From contig NZ_JAHCDN010000003.1 of assembly GCF_018413605.1 (NCBI RefSeq), positions 124,001 to 188,000 of the forward strand: a DNA stretch of 64,000 nucleotides, given 5' to 3'. Numbering within the stretch: position 1 is the first letter of the stretch; the number at the start of each line of letters is the position of its first letter. Below, piece by piece: positions 52,410 through 61,218 of this stretch. This DNA comes from Variovorax sp. PCZ-1 (GTDB lineage Bacteria; Pseudomonadota; Gammaproteobacteria; Burkholderiales; Burkholderiaceae_C). The notes beneath the pieces were generated by a model. That model ran no database searches. It was not told the origin of the DNA and saw only the letters and a program-made list of their open reading frames with translations. The position numbers and the translations under genes are program-made.

Positions 52410-53024
52410 TCAGGCGGGTTGGGTATCGATAAAACTCTGCCGCGCCGCCAGCTTCTCACTGAGCTTGGCCAAATTCGCATAATCCGCACGCCAATCCATC
52501 TGCGCAAAGCGGAAATCCAAATAGCCCAGGGCGCAGCCTACCGCCACATCGGCCAAGCTGAAATGTGTGCCGGCGCAGAATGCGCGGTCGCCCAAGCCTT
52601 GGCTCATGGCCTTCAAGCTGGCTGCAATCTTGCCCATTTGGCGGTCGATCCAAGCCTGGGAGCGCTGCGCATCGCTGCGGCCTGCCCACGTGGCTTCCAG
52701 GCGTGCCAATATCGCGGCATCGCAAAGGCCATCGGCCAGTGCTTCCCAGGTCTTCACTTCAGCTTTTTCGCGGCCATTGGCAGGAATCAGCTTGCCCACG
52801 GGCGAGAGCGTATCCAGATACTCGACGATCACGCGCGAATCAAACAGCGCCTCGCCACCCTCCATCACCAAACAAGGCACTTTGCCCAGTGGGTTGGATT
52901 CGGTGATCTGCGTCGTGGCTGACCACACATCTTCCAAGATGAATTGGTAATCCAGCTTCTTCTCAGCCATCACAATGCGCACCTTGCGTGCATAAGGGCT
53001 GGTCACAGCGCCGATCAGTTTCAT
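52410..53024 (-). CDS. glutathione S-transferase family protein
   Basis: A 204-residue GST. The thioredoxin-like domain (MKLIGAVTSPYARKVRIVMA, with Ser at the SPYARK catalytic position; LGKVPCLVMEGGEALFDSRV) is followed by the helical domain (FSLADVAVGCALGYLDFR). It resembles YibF-type GSTs; the substrate is unknown. It is convergent with mnmE and the two stop codons abut exactly (TGA then TCA, 52407-52412), leaving no room for a terminator between them. Confidence 0.93.
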   Translation of the reverse strand: MKLIGAVTSPYARKVRIVMAEKKLDYQFILEDVWSATTQITESNPLGKVPCLVMEGGEALFDSRVIVEYLDTLSPVGKLIPANGREKAEVKTWEALADGLCDAAILARLEATWAGRSDAQRSQAWIDRQMGKIAASLKAMSQGLGDRAFCAGTHFSLADVAVGCALGYLDFRFAQMDWRADYANLAKLSEKLAARQSFIDTQPA

Positions 53025-53064
53025 GCGAATTCTCTTTGTGCTTAAAAATCTATTTTAACGATGT

Positions 53065-53228
53065 AGAGAACCTCTGAATAATTCGGTTCGGGCGAATCTG
53101 GCTCGTTTTCGAGCGGTCTGCGTCGTTGAAAAGCCTCGCTTTAGCACCGCTAAAGCTATGTTTTTCGCCTAGCATCCCATCCCGAAATCAAACCAGCTTC
53201 ATCCCGACGAATGATTCAGAGATTCTCC
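53065..53228. mobile_element. MITE-like element with 21-bp terminal inverted repeats
   Basis: AGAGAACCTCTGAATAATTC (from 53065, one more G to 53085) and the complement at 53208-53228 match at 18 of 21 positions. Inside are two perfect hairpins, GCTCG-TTTT-CGAGC and GCTTTAGC-ACC-GCTAAAGC. It has no coding capacity and lies in the promoter region of the DUF898 gene. No clear target duplication was found. Confidence 0.65.
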
Positions 53229-53288
53229 GGGTCATAATCTGCGGCATAAATTGATCATCCATAAAGCAATCAGCCAAGGAGAACGCAT

Positions 53289-54530
53289 TTGATCAGCAAT
53301 AACAGCAGCCTGAGCAACCCCATCCCTCTCGAAAAAGCAGGTGCGACGGCTATCGCTGGTACGCCGCGCGGCATTCCCGAGCCCAGCGATCGCATCGAAA
53401 GCACGCCTGTGGAGTTCAGCGGTTTAGGCAGCGAATATTTCCGTATCTGGATCGTGAATCTGCTGCTGATCATGGTCACCTTCGGCATTTACTACCCTTG
53501 GGCAAAGGTGCGCAAGCTCAAGTATTTTTACAACAACACGCGGATTGACGATCATGCTCTGGAGTTTCATGCGACTGGACTTATGCTTTTGCGCGGCTAT
53601 GTACTGGGAATCATTTTGTTTTCGATTTTCTCTACCGCTATTGAGTTCTCAGCCTTGTCTGGACTAATAGCAAGTGTGATTTTGGCAGCTGTTTCACCTG
53701 TTGTATTCCGCGGTGCGCAGCGCTTTCGAATGGCAAATACCAGTTGGCGGGGTATGCGTATGCGCTTTGTACTCAAAGACCTGAGCGAGGCATATAAGTG
53801 TGTCATGCCCGCAGCCCTACTTTTCCTACTGCCGACGGTTATGAGTGTGTTTGTCGCTGAACAAGTGCTTGCTAAGAATCAAGAGATAAAGTTACTAATC
53901 GGTTTGGCTATCGCAAGCTCGCTCACCTTTTTCGTTACATTCCCCTATTTTTTCTGGCGAATCAAACGCCTACAGCACAGTCATTTTGCATGGGGGCCAT
54001 TGAAGACAGAATACCGAAGCGAAGTTGGTGATACTTATAAGATATTCGCTTGGACACTGGTTGTTGCCATGCTGATTGCAGTAGCATTTGCTGTTATTGT
54101 ATTTGCCTTAATTCCAAACAGCGCGGGGAGCATTCGTAAACCAGGTGGTGTGATCGCTGCTTTCAGTCTGTTGGTTCCTTTGTTCTTTTTGTTTGCGATT
54201 ACGATAAATATTCTTCCCCGCGCATACTTGACAGCCAAGATGCAAAACCTGCTCTGGTCGCGCACAGGCAATCGCCATTTCCGCTTCAAGAGCGAGCTGG
54301 CTACTGGCAAGTTCATTGTTTTGCAATTCAAAAACTACTTTCTGATCTTGATCACGCTGGGGCTGTATTGGCCCTTCGCCGTGGTGGCCACTCAGCGCAT
54401 GAAGCTCGAAGCCATCAGCCTCAAAACCCGTGTGGCACTCGATAAACTCACGGACGCAGCCCGCGCTCGCGAAAACGATGCCGCCGGCGACATGGCCGCA
54501 GATATTTTTGGTTTTGATGTGGGCATGTAA
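53289..54530 (+). CDS. DUF898 (YjgN-like) membrane protein
   Basis: A 413-residue protein with about nine hydrophobic helices and the DUF898 markers: EYFRIWIVNLLLIMVTFGIY followed by YPWAKVRKLKYFYNNTRIDDH, and the matching C-terminal FKNYFLILITLGLYWPFAVV. The start is a TTG at 53289, chosen because AAGGAG lies 9 bp upstream and no better codon fits. The middle (about 53560-54230) is visibly richer in A/T-ending codons than the two ends, as if the gene were mosaic. Function unknown. It precedes an M48 protease, a common pairing for DUF898 genes. Confidence 0.88.
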   Translation: MISNNSSLSNPIPLEKAGATAIAGTPRGIPEPSDRIESTPVEFSGLGSEYFRIWIVNLLLIMVTFGIYYPWAKVRKLKYFYNNTRIDDHALEFHATGLMLLRGYVLGIILFSIFSTAIEFSALSGLIASVILAAVSPVVFRGAQRFRMANTSWRGMRMRFVLKDLSEAYKCVMPAALLFLLPTVMSVFVAEQVLAKNQEIKLLIGLAIASSLTFFVTFPYFFWRIKRLQHSHFAWGPLKTEYRSEVGDTYKIFAWTLVVAMLIAVAFAVIVFALIPNSAGSIRKPGGVIAAFSLLVPLFFLFAITINILPRAYLTAKMQNLLWSRTGNRHFRFKSELATGKFIVLQFKNYFLILITLGLYWPFAVVATQRMKLEAISLKTRVALDKLTDAARARENDAAGDMAADIFGFDVGM

Positions 54531-54533
54531 GTC

Positions 54534-55706
54534 GTGAACACACAAGCTCCGCGCCTCGCTTTGAATTTGCTGGATGGCCGCAGTGCCAGTGCTCAGCCTG
54601 TAATGCTACAAATTTCGGAGCACTCTGCGCAGATCATTCGCCGGCAAACGGGTGATTTGTTATTAGAAATTCCTCTCAAGGACATGCGCAAGCAAATGCG
54701 CTGGCCAGAAGCCACAGCCCGCGGCGCGCGCATCGTTGAGTTGACGGACAAAGCCCCACCAGAATGGGAGGGCGCGCAACTGCATTGGCCTTCGGATCAA
54801 GATGCCAAGGTGTTTGATGCATGGGTGGCGCAACATGTGAGCAACAGCGCCAATCCTTCTGCTGGTTGGGTTGCGCGCGCGCAGCAAAGCTGGCGCGGTG
54901 TGCTGGTGGCTTTCGTGTTGCTCGTTGGCGTGATCTGGGGCATGTATTTGTATGGCCTACCCGTTGCGGCTCGCGGCATCACGGCGCTCGTGCCGCAAGC
55001 GGCAGACCAAGCGATTGGCCGCAATGCCCTGCAGCAAATCGATGGCCGTTGGATGACGCCCAGTAAATTACCGCTCGAAGATCAAACGCGTATCCGCGAG
55101 CGCTTTCTTGCGGGCGTGAAAAAACAATACCCGAGCGACACACCACAAATCCAGCTCGAATTTCGCAAATCCGAAATTGGCCCCAACGCCTTCGCCCTGC
55201 CCGGTGGCATCATGGTGATGACGGATGAGCTGGTGCAGCTGGTGAAAGACGACGAGGTGGTGCTCGGCGTGCTCGGCCACGAGCTTGGCCACATCACCCG
55301 CCGCCACGGTATGCGCCAGCTCGTGCAGGTCGGCGTGATGCAAGGCGTGCTTTCCATTGCCTTTGGCGATTACGGCAGCTTGATCACCGCCGCGCCGCTC
55401 ATCCTGGGCAGCATGGCCTACAGCCGCGCCCATGAGCGCGAAGCCGATGACGAATCGATTGCCTACATGCGCGCCGCAGGCATCAGCCCCTTGGTGATGG
55501 TGAAATTCTTCCAAGCCGCTCGCAATTACAAACCGCCGAAGAAAGACAAAGACGGCAACGATCTGCCACCATCGGCTGAGCCACCCGCTGAACAAGCCGA
55601 CAAACCCAAAGAAGTGAAGAAAACCCCCTTGGGCTTTTCCATCATCTCCAGCCACCCGTTGGATGAAGAGCGCATGGAGAAATTTCGCAAGGCGGCTGGC
55701 AGGTAA
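54534..55706 (+). CDS. M48-family zinc metalloprotease
   Basis: A 390-residue protein. The N-terminal cytosolic domain is followed by a membrane helix ([20 protein letters not shown], near 120-140) and a peptidase M48 domain: [12 protein letters not shown] (zinc-binding HExxH) and the third ligand in [14 protein letters not shown]; it ends with [13 protein letters not shown]. It starts at GTG 54534, 3 bp after the DUF898 stop. A dispersed repeat copy is in frame at 54603-54658 ([18 protein letters not shown]). It probably takes part in envelope protein quality control. Confidence 0.9.
   Translation: MNTQAPRLALNLLDGRSASAQPVMLQISEHSAQIIRRQTGDLLLEIPLKDMRKQMRWPEATARGARIVELTDKAPPEWEGAQLHWPSDQDAKVFDAWVAQHVSNSANPSAGWVARAQQSWRGVLVAFVLLVGVIWGMYLYGLPVAARGITALVPQAADQAIGRNALQQIDGRWMTPSKLPLEDQTRIRERFLAGVKKQYPSDTPQIQLEFRKSEIGPNAFALPGGIMVMTDELVQLVKDDEVVLGVLGHELGHITRRHGMRQLVQVGVMQGVLSIAFGDYGSLITAAPLILGSMAYSRAHEREADDESIAYMRAAGISPLVMVKFFQAARNYKPPKKDKDGNDLPPSAEPPAEQADKPKEVKKTPLGFSIISSHPLDEERMEKFRKAAGR
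54603..54658 (+). repeat. dispersed hairpin repeat, copy 13 (inside M48 gene)
   Basis: ATGCTACAAATTTCGGAGCA then CTCTGCGCAGATCATTCGCC then GGCAAACGGG. In frame, encoding [13 protein letters not shown]. Confidence 0.75.
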
Positions 55707-56467
55707 TGGTGATCCCGCAATCGCAGGACAATCAAGCCATGCAAGTTGAATTCAAAGGCCTTCAGCCCTATGCGCCCAGCTTTGAGGCGATGCAGGCGTA
55801 TGTGGCGCAGTTGGCGCTTTCGAGGGGTGATTTTTTAAGCGAAAACGGCACTTTGCCGGCACAGGATCTGCGCGAAGTGCTATGGATATGTGAGCATCCT
55901 CCGGTTTTCACGCAGGGGCTTGCTGGTAAGGCGGAGCATGTGCTGATGGCTGGTGATATCCCCGTAGTGCAAACCAATCGCGGCGGGCAAGTCACGTATC
56001 ACGGGCCGGGGCAGGTGGTGGCGTATCCAATGATTGACTTGAGGGCGCGCAACTATTTCGTGAAGGAATATGTGCATCGGCTCGAAGAAGCGACGATTCG
56101 CACACTCGCGCATTTTGGGCTCACAGGCCATCGCGTGCGCGGCGCGCCGGGAATTTATGTGCGGCTTGACGAACCTGCCTCACATGCGAGATTGCTCGGC
56201 GCAGATGGTCAGCCCATGCAAGAAGCGGAGCTTGCCACGCGCACAGACATCGGCAAAATCGCCGCCCTCGGCATCAAAGTCAGCCGCCACATCACCTACC
56301 ATGGTCTTGCTTTGAATGTGGCGATGGATTTGTCGCCCTATGAACGCATCAACCCTTGTGGCTATGCGGGGCTGCGCACGGTGGATATGGCTTTCTGCGG
56401 TGTGAGTGCTTCTTGGGATGAGGTGGCTAAAGTACTTGCAGATAAATTGGTGACTTATCTAGGGTGA
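55706..56467 (+). CDS. lipB: octanoyl-[ACP]:protein N-octanoyltransferase LipB
   Basis: Transfers octanoate from acyl carrier protein to lipoyl domains, before LipA. It has the signature [20 protein letters not shown], then [20 protein letters not shown] (Lys) and NPCGYAG (Cys). The start at 55706 overlaps the M48 stop (TAATG) and gives 253 residues; ATG 55739 is a shorter alternative that gives a more usual N terminus. A dispersed repeat is in frame at 55840-55890 ([15 protein letters not shown]). Confidence 0.95.
   Translation: MVIPQSQDNQAMQVEFKGLQPYAPSFEAMQAYVAQLALSRGDFLSENGTLPAQDLREVLWICEHPPVFTQGLAGKAEHVLMAGDIPVVQTNRGGQVTYHGPGQVVAYPMIDLRARNYFVKEYVHRLEEATIRTLAHFGLTGHRVRGAPGIYVRLDEPASHARLLGADGQPMQEAELATRTDIGKIAALGIKVSRHITYHGLALNVAMDLSPYERINPCGYAGLRTVDMAFCGVSASWDEVAKVLADKLVTYLG
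55840..55890 (-). repeat. dispersed hairpin repeat, copy 14 (inside lipB)
   Basis: The minus strand reads CATATCCATAGCACTTCGCG then CAGATCCTGTGCCGGCAAAG. It overlaps the conserved stretch before EHPPVFTQG, so it is either an old insertion or a convergent match. Confidence 0.6.
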
Positions 56468-56480
56468 TCGCCGGGCTAGC

Positions 56481-56588
56481 AGGAGAACGCAAAAGACGCA
56501 GAAATTCGCAAAAAGCGCAAAAGAAGACATTTCATGGGCTCTTTTTTGCGAATTTTGAGCTTCCTCTGCGTCTTTTGCGTACTTTTCT
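56481..56588. repeat. GAACGCAAAAGACGCA palindromic repeat, copy 3
   Basis: It opens AGGAGAACGCAAAAGACGCA and closes CTCTGCGTCTTTTGCGTACT, with inner TTCGCAAA and TTTGCGAA. It lies between lipB and radA. Confidence 0.85.
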
Positions 56589-56629
56589 CAAGAGCCCAAA
56601 TCTGTTTATAAAAACAGTATGATCTCAGC

Positions 56630-58024
56630 ATGGCCAAAGACAAAACCCTCTTCACCTGCACCGAATGCGGCGGTACATCGCCGAAATGGTTGGGTAAATG
56701 CCCCAGTTGCGGCGCTTGGAATACCTTGATCGAGGGTGTGGCCGAAAGCGCGGCGACTGGCAAAAACCGCTTCGCGGCGCCTTTGTCTTTAGCGGGCAGC
56801 TCGCCCGTGCAGGCGCTGGGCGACATCGAAGCTTCGGATGTCGAGCGCACACCCACTGGCCATGAAGAACTGGATCGTGTGCTCGGTGGCGGCATTGTGG
56901 AAGGCGGCGTGGTGCTCATCGGCGGCGATCCGGGGATTGGCAAATCCACATTGCTCTTGCAAGCGCTGGATTCGCTTCAACGCGCCGGCACAGCAGCTTT
57001 GTATGTCACAGGCGAGGAAAGCGCCGCACAAGTTGCGCTGCGCGCACGCAGGCTGGGCTTGGATAACAGTCAAGTGCAAGTCCAAGCAGAAACGCAGCTC
57101 GAAAAAATCATCGCCACACTCGCCGCACAACAACCGCGCATTGCAGTCATCGATTCCATCCAAACCGTGTATTCCGAGCAGCTCACCAGTGCCCCCGGCT
57201 CGGTGGCGCAGGTGCGCGAGTGCGCAGCGCATCTCACGCGCTTTGCCAAAAGCAGTGGCACGGCCATCGTGCTCGTCGGCCACGTCACCAAAGAAGGCGC
57301 TCTCGCCGGCCCGCGTGTGCTCGAGCACATGGTCGATACCGTGCTGTATTTCGAGGGCGACACACACTCCAATTTCCGCCTCGTGCGCGCCATCAAAAAT
57401 CGCTTTGGCGCCGTGAATGAAATTGGCGTGTTCGCCATGACGCAGCAGGGTTTGAAAGGCGTGAGCAACCCAAGCGCGATTTTTCTCTCCCAACACAGCG
57501 AGCCCGTGCCCGGTAGCTGCGTGATGGTCACGCTCGAAGGCACGCGCCCGATGCTGGTGGAAATTCAAGCCTTGGTCGATGGCGGCGGGCCGTCGCCGCG
57601 CCGTCTCTCCGTCGGTCTGGATCGTGATCGTTTAGCGATGCTGCTGGCGGTTTTGCATCGCCACGCTGGCATCGCCTGCGCTGATCAAGATGTGTTTGTG
57701 AATGCCGTGGGAGGCGTGCGCATCACCGAGCCCGCAGCCGATTTGTCTGTGATGCTGAGCATCACCAGCAGCTTGCGCGGCAAGCCCTTGCCCAAAGGCT
57801 TCATCGCCTTTGGCGAAGTCGGCTTGGCTGGCGAAGTGCGCCCCGCGCCGCGCGGCCAAGAGCGATTGAAAGAAGCCGCGAAGCTAGGTTTCTCCACCGC
57901 CATCATTCCTAAAGCCAATGCGCCCAAGAAATCGCAGATGAAAGATTTCGAGGGCATGACGATTCATGCCGTGGAGCGGGTGGAGCAAGCGATGGAGATG
58001 ATGCGGGAGTTGCAGTCTGGCTAA
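56630..58024 (+). CDS. radA: DNA repair protein RadA (Sms)
   Basis: RecA-related branch-migration ATPase of 464 residues. It has an N-terminal zinc finger (CTECGGTSPKWLGKCPSCGA), Walker A (GGDPGIGKSTLLLQA), the RadA motif KNRFGAVNEIGVF near 262, and the C-terminal Lon-like domain (GGVRITEPAADLSVMLSI, AFGEVGLAGEVRPAPRGQER). It helps process recombination intermediates. Confidence 0.97.
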   Translation: MAKDKTLFTCTECGGTSPKWLGKCPSCGAWNTLIEGVAESAATGKNRFAAPLSLAGSSPVQALGDIEASDVERTPTGHEELDRVLGGGIVEGGVVLIGGDPGIGKSTLLLQALDSLQRAGTAALYVTGEESAAQVALRARRLGLDNSQVQVQAETQLEKIIATLAAQQPRIAVIDSIQTVYSEQLTSAPGSVAQVRECAAHLTRFAKSSGTAIVLVGHVTKEGALAGPRVLEHMVDTVLYFEGDTHSNFRLVRAIKNRFGAVNEIGVFAMTQQGLKGVSNPSAIFLSQHSEPVPGSCVMVTLEGTRPMLVEIQALVDGGGPSPRRLSVGLDRDRLAMLLAVLHRHAGIACADQDVFVNAVGGVRITEPAADLSVMLSITSSLRGKPLPKGFIAFGEVGLAGEVRPAPRGQERLKEAAKLGFSTAIIPKANAPKKSQMKDFEGMTIHAVERVEQAMEMMRELQSG

Positions 58025-58033
58025 ACTTGGCAC

Positions 58034-58651
58034 ATGAAACCATGGAATGAAGCGAAGCTGGAGAGCGAGCGCAATGTTTTTGTTGAGGCGCGCAAACACC
58101 GTACCTCTGCGCTTGGCCTGTCGCTGGTTTTTGTGGTCACGTTGATTGCTACTTGGCTAGCCAGCGCTGCTTTGCTTAAACAAACGGCCTTATCGATGTC
58201 GTGGCGCTACGTCGCTGCCATGTGCGTGGGATATGCGGTGTTTTTCTGCGCAGTTCGCATCTGGGCAGATTTCCAAAAACGTCACCCCGTTGAGCGAGGT
58301 AACTCATCTTGGGATATGCCAACAGACATCCCTGCCGTGGATGCGGAGGGCTGCTTTTTTGTGGTCATATTCTTCTTTTTGGCATTGCTGTTGGCCGGCA
58401 CGATTTCTTGGCTTGGCGTACCCATCTTGCTGGAGGTTGCTTTTGAAGTCGCTTTTGCGGGCGCTGTAGTGCGCCGCATGGGGCAAGTGGATTACTACGT
58501 CGGCGGTTGGCACTGGGTGCTGCTAAAAAAGACAGCGTGGATACTCGTGATGTTGATGATCTTGGTTTATTTTGGCGCGCAATATCTTCAGAAACAACAT
58601 CCCAGCATTCGTACGATGGCAGATATTTTGCGTATTTTGTTTCAACCATAA
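58034..58651 (+). CDS. hypothetical membrane protein
   Basis: A 205-residue protein I do not recognise. It has about four to five hydrophobic segments (ALGLSLVFVVTLIATWLASA; YVAAMCVGYAVFFCAVRIWA; CFFVVIFFFLALLLAGTISW; VPILLEVAFEVAFAGAV; AWILVMLMILVYFGAQYL) with short charged loops (ADFQKRHPVERGNSSWDMPT). It starts 9 bp after radA. A dispersed repeat copy begins at its stop codon. Confidence 0.7.
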   Translation: MKPWNEAKLESERNVFVEARKHRTSALGLSLVFVVTLIATWLASAALLKQTALSMSWRYVAAMCVGYAVFFCAVRIWADFQKRHPVERGNSSWDMPTDIPAVDAEGCFFVVIFFFLALLLAGTISWLGVPILLEVAFEVAFAGAVVRRMGQVDYYVGGWHWVLLKKTAWILVMLMILVYFGAQYLQKQHPSIRTMADILRILFQP

Positions 58652-58700
58652 TGCTATTTATTCAATAGCGCGTTGCGCATCATATACGAGTGCAAACCGC
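58650..58700 (+). repeat. dispersed hairpin repeat, copy 15
   Basis: ATGCTATTTATTCAATAGCG then CGTTGCGCATCATATACGAG and TGCAAACCGCC. It overlaps the previous stop codon; the GCCGGC part is degraded. Confidence 0.7.
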
Positions 58701-58710
58701 CTAAACCGCC

Positions 58711-59496
58711 ATGAAAATCGCTGCTATTTCTGATATCCACGGTAACTTGAATGCACTGCAAGCTGTGCTCGCAGAAATAGATCGTGAAGGCGTAGATCAA
58801 ATCATCAATTGCGGCGACACGCTTGGCGGGCCACTCGAATCAGCGAAGACGGCAGACTTGCTGATGGCGCGTGGCATCCCGATGATCGCGGGTAATCACG
58901 AGCGGCAATTGCTCACCTTACCGCCTGACAAACTCAATCGCAGCGATGCTTGCACAGCGAGTGAGATCAACGATGCGCACCGAGCTTGGCTGGCCAGCGC
59001 GCCGCCAACAATGTGGTTTGCGGAAGATGTGTTCATCTGCCACGGTACACCCGCCTCTGATCTTCACTACTGGCTGGAAACGATCACCGATGATTTCGGG
59101 CAAAACGGCTCGGTCGGTGTGCGCCCAGCGTCGCATGCGGAAATATTAGAGCGCCTAGGCAGCGGTGCACACACGTGCAAAGCAAGCCTGATCATCTGTG
59201 GTCACACCCACGTGCCCCGCGTCGTTCAGGTGAACTCGCCAGATGCTGGCCACCCCATCACCATCGTTAATGCAGGCAGCGTTGGCTTACCGGGCTATGA
59301 CGATATTCACCCTCACAAACACTGGATCGAAACGGGCAGCCCACATGCCCGATATGCCTTGATCGAGAAAACGCCGCATGGCTGGAATGTGCAACTGCGC
59401 AGCGTGGCCTATGACTTTGAGCGCATGGCGCAACTTGCCGAGCGTCGCAAGCGCCCCGATTGGGCACGGCCTTTGCGCACCGGGCGTATGAGTTAA
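58711..59496 (+). CDS. metallophosphoesterase, YfcE/MJ0936-like
   Basis: A 261-residue phosphodiesterase of the calcineurin-like superfamily. Metal ligands are in AAISDIHGNLNAL (DxH), IINCGDTLGG (GD), IAGNHERQL (GNHE), ICHGTP, and GHTHVPRVV (GHTH). It hydrolyses phosphodiesters or phosphomonoesters with Mn2+ or Ni2+; the physiological substrate is unknown. Confidence 0.9.
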   Translation: MKIAAISDIHGNLNALQAVLAEIDREGVDQIINCGDTLGGPLESAKTADLLMARGIPMIAGNHERQLLTLPPDKLNRSDACTASEINDAHRAWLASAPPTMWFAEDVFICHGTPASDLHYWLETITDDFGQNGSVGVRPASHAEILERLGSGAHTCKASLIICGHTHVPRVVQVNSPDAGHPITIVNAGSVGLPGYDDIHPHKHWIETGSPHARYALIEKTPHGWNVQLRSVAYDFERMAQLAERRKRPDWARPLRTGRMS

Positions 59497-59498
59497 TA

Positions 59499-59555
59499 CT
59501 CCTGAATTAATAGCACTTTGCGCAATAGATACGCCGGCGATTGGCTATTTTTGCC
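59499..59555 (+). repeat. dispersed hairpin repeat, copy 16
   Basis: CTCCTGAATTAATAGCACTT then TGCGCAATAGATACGCCGGC and GATTGGC. It starts 2 bp after the phosphoesterase stop, same strand. Confidence 0.75.
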
Positions 59556-59592
59556 TTAAATTTTGCCGTATAACAGGCCGTAAAATCGCAGG

Positions 59593-60027
59593 ATGAATTT
59601 CAAAAGTATCTTCTTATGGCTTGCAGGCGCAGCCTTACTCGTTGTGGGCTATCAAAAATACGGACTGCCTGGCGTGGCAGTGGTCTTGGGCGGCATTGTG
59701 TTTTGGATGCTCTTGCATTTCACCCGCATGATGACGGTGCTCAAACGTGCCGCCAACACACCCATGGGCTACGTGGGCAGCGCTGTGATGCTCAACGCCA
59801 AGCTGAAAAAAGGCGTGAATCTTCTGCATGTGATGGCGCTCACCCGCAGCATCGGCCTCTTGCAGACCGAGAAAGATGCGCAGCCTGAAATTTACCGTTG
59901 GCAAGATGGCGGCGGCTCCTTCGTCACCTGTACCTTCATGCATGGCAAATTACAAAGCTGGGAGCTTTTCCGCCCAGCAGCGCCCGCAACAGAAACCGAT
60001 CTCGCGCAAGCCCCCGCCGCCCAGTAA
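59593..60027 (+). CDS. hypothetical membrane-anchored protein upstream of ilvE
   Basis: A 144-residue protein. Two hydrophobic segments at the N terminus (IFLWLAGAALLVVGYQKYGL and GVAVVLGGIVFWMLLHF) form a hairpin, followed by a cytosolic part (GSAVMLNAKLKKGVNLLHVM, YRWQDGGGSFVTCTFMHGKL). A short protein of this type often precedes ilvE in Burkholderiales by my recollection. No function is known to me. Confidence 0.7.
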   Translation: MNFKSIFLWLAGAALLVVGYQKYGLPGVAVVLGGIVFWMLLHFTRMMTVLKRAANTPMGYVGSAVMLNAKLKKGVNLLHVMALTRSIGLLQTEKDAQPEIYRWQDGGGSFVTCTFMHGKLQSWELFRPAAPATETDLAQAPAAQ

Positions 60028-60065
60028 AATCTCTGCTTTTAGATACAAAACCTCAGGAACACCTC

Positions 60066-61004
60066 ATGGCACTCGTAGCCCCCAGCATGTCTGACCGCGA
60101 CGGCAAAATTTGGATGGACGGCCAACTCGTCGAGTGGCGCGATGCCAAGATTCATGTGCTTTCCCACACCCTGCACTATGGCTGCGGCGCCTTTGAAGGC
60201 GTACGCGCCTACAACACGGTCAACGGCACAGCGATTTTCCGCCTGCAAGAGCACACCGAGCGCTTGTTCAACAGCGCCAAGATCCTGCGTATGGCGATTC
60301 CTTTCACAAAAGATCAAGTCAACGCCGCGCAATGCGAAGTCGTACGCGCCAACAAGTTGGAGAGCTGCTATCTGCGCCCGCTCACCTGGATTGGTGACAA
60401 GAAGCTCGGCGTATCGCCAAAGGGCAACACCATTCACCTCATGGTGGCTGCTTGGGCATGGGGCGCATACCTCGGCGAAGAAGGCTTGAAGCGCGGCATC
60501 CGTGTGAAGACGAGCAGCTACACCCGCCATCACGTCAACATCACCATGACGCAGGCCAAAGCGGTGAGCAACTACACCAACTCGATTTTGGCCAACATGG
60601 AGGCCACCGACGAAGGCTATGACGAAGCGCTGCTGCTCGACAGTTCGGGCTTCGTGAGCGAAGGCGCAGGTGAAAATCTTTTCGTCATCAAAGGCGGCGT
60701 GATCTACACACCCGACTTGTCTGCCGGCGCATTGAACGGCATCACCCGCAACACTGTCTTCCACATCGCAAAAGATTTGGGCTATGAGATTGTGCAAAAG
60801 CGCATCACGCGCGATGAAGTCTATATCTGCGACGAAGCCTTCTTCACCGGTACTGCAGCCGAAGTCACGCCGATTCGTGAGCTCGATCGCATCGAACTCG
60901 GCTCGGGAAGCCGCGGCCCGATCACCGAAAAAATCCAAAGCGCCTTCTTCGATATCGTCAATGGCCGCAACCCCAAATACGCGCACTGGCTGACAAAGGT
61001 TTAA
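60066..61004 (+). CDS. ilvE: branched-chain amino acid aminotransferase
   Basis: PLP enzyme that interconverts Val, Leu and Ile with their 2-oxo acids. The 312-residue protein has HTLHYGCGAFEGVRAYNT, MTQAKAVSNYTNSILANMEA (PLP Lys near residue 165), GAGENLFVIKGGVIYTP and FFTGTAAEVTPIRELD. The start at 60066 (MALVAPSMSDRDGKIWMDG) is preferred; the longer frame runs through the previous gene. It heads a run of five closely packed genes. Confidence 0.97.
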   Translation: MALVAPSMSDRDGKIWMDGQLVEWRDAKIHVLSHTLHYGCGAFEGVRAYNTVNGTAIFRLQEHTERLFNSAKILRMAIPFTKDQVNAAQCEVVRANKLESCYLRPLTWIGDKKLGVSPKGNTIHLMVAAWAWGAYLGEEGLKRGIRVKTSSYTRHHVNITMTQAKAVSNYTNSILANMEATDEGYDEALLLDSSGFVSEGAGENLFVIKGGVIYTPDLSAGALNGITRNTVFHIAKDLGYEIVQKRITRDEVYICDEAFFTGTAAEVTPIRELDRIELGSGSRGPITEKIQSAFFDIVNGRNPKYAHWLTKV

Positions 61005-61008
61005 AGCA

Positions 61009-61209
61009 ATGAAACCAGCCATCGAACTCGCTGCCGCCGACCTCAATCCCCAAGGCGGCATCTTCTGCCCCAGCAAACAAGCGGGCATGGAGCTGTGGAA
61101 CGGCCATCCCCGCGTCTTCCTCGATGTGGGTAAACACGGCCAAGCCAAGTGCCCGTATTGCGGCACGGAATACAAGCTCAAAGCGGGCGAACACGTCCAC
61201 GCGCATTGA
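61009..61209 (+). CDS. small zinc-finger protein (NDUFS6-like / COG4391)
   Basis: A 66-residue protein with the family pattern GGIFCPSK...GHPRVFLDVGKHGQAKCPYC then GTEYKL: one zinc site from Cys, His and the CPYC pair. Similar proteins follow ilvE in many betaproteobacteria. It starts 4 bp after ilvE. Confidence 0.9.
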   Translation: MKPAIELAAADLNPQGGIFCPSKQAGMELWNGHPRVFLDVGKHGQAKCPYCGTEYKLKAGEHVHAH

Positions 61210-61218
61210 GACAAGCTG

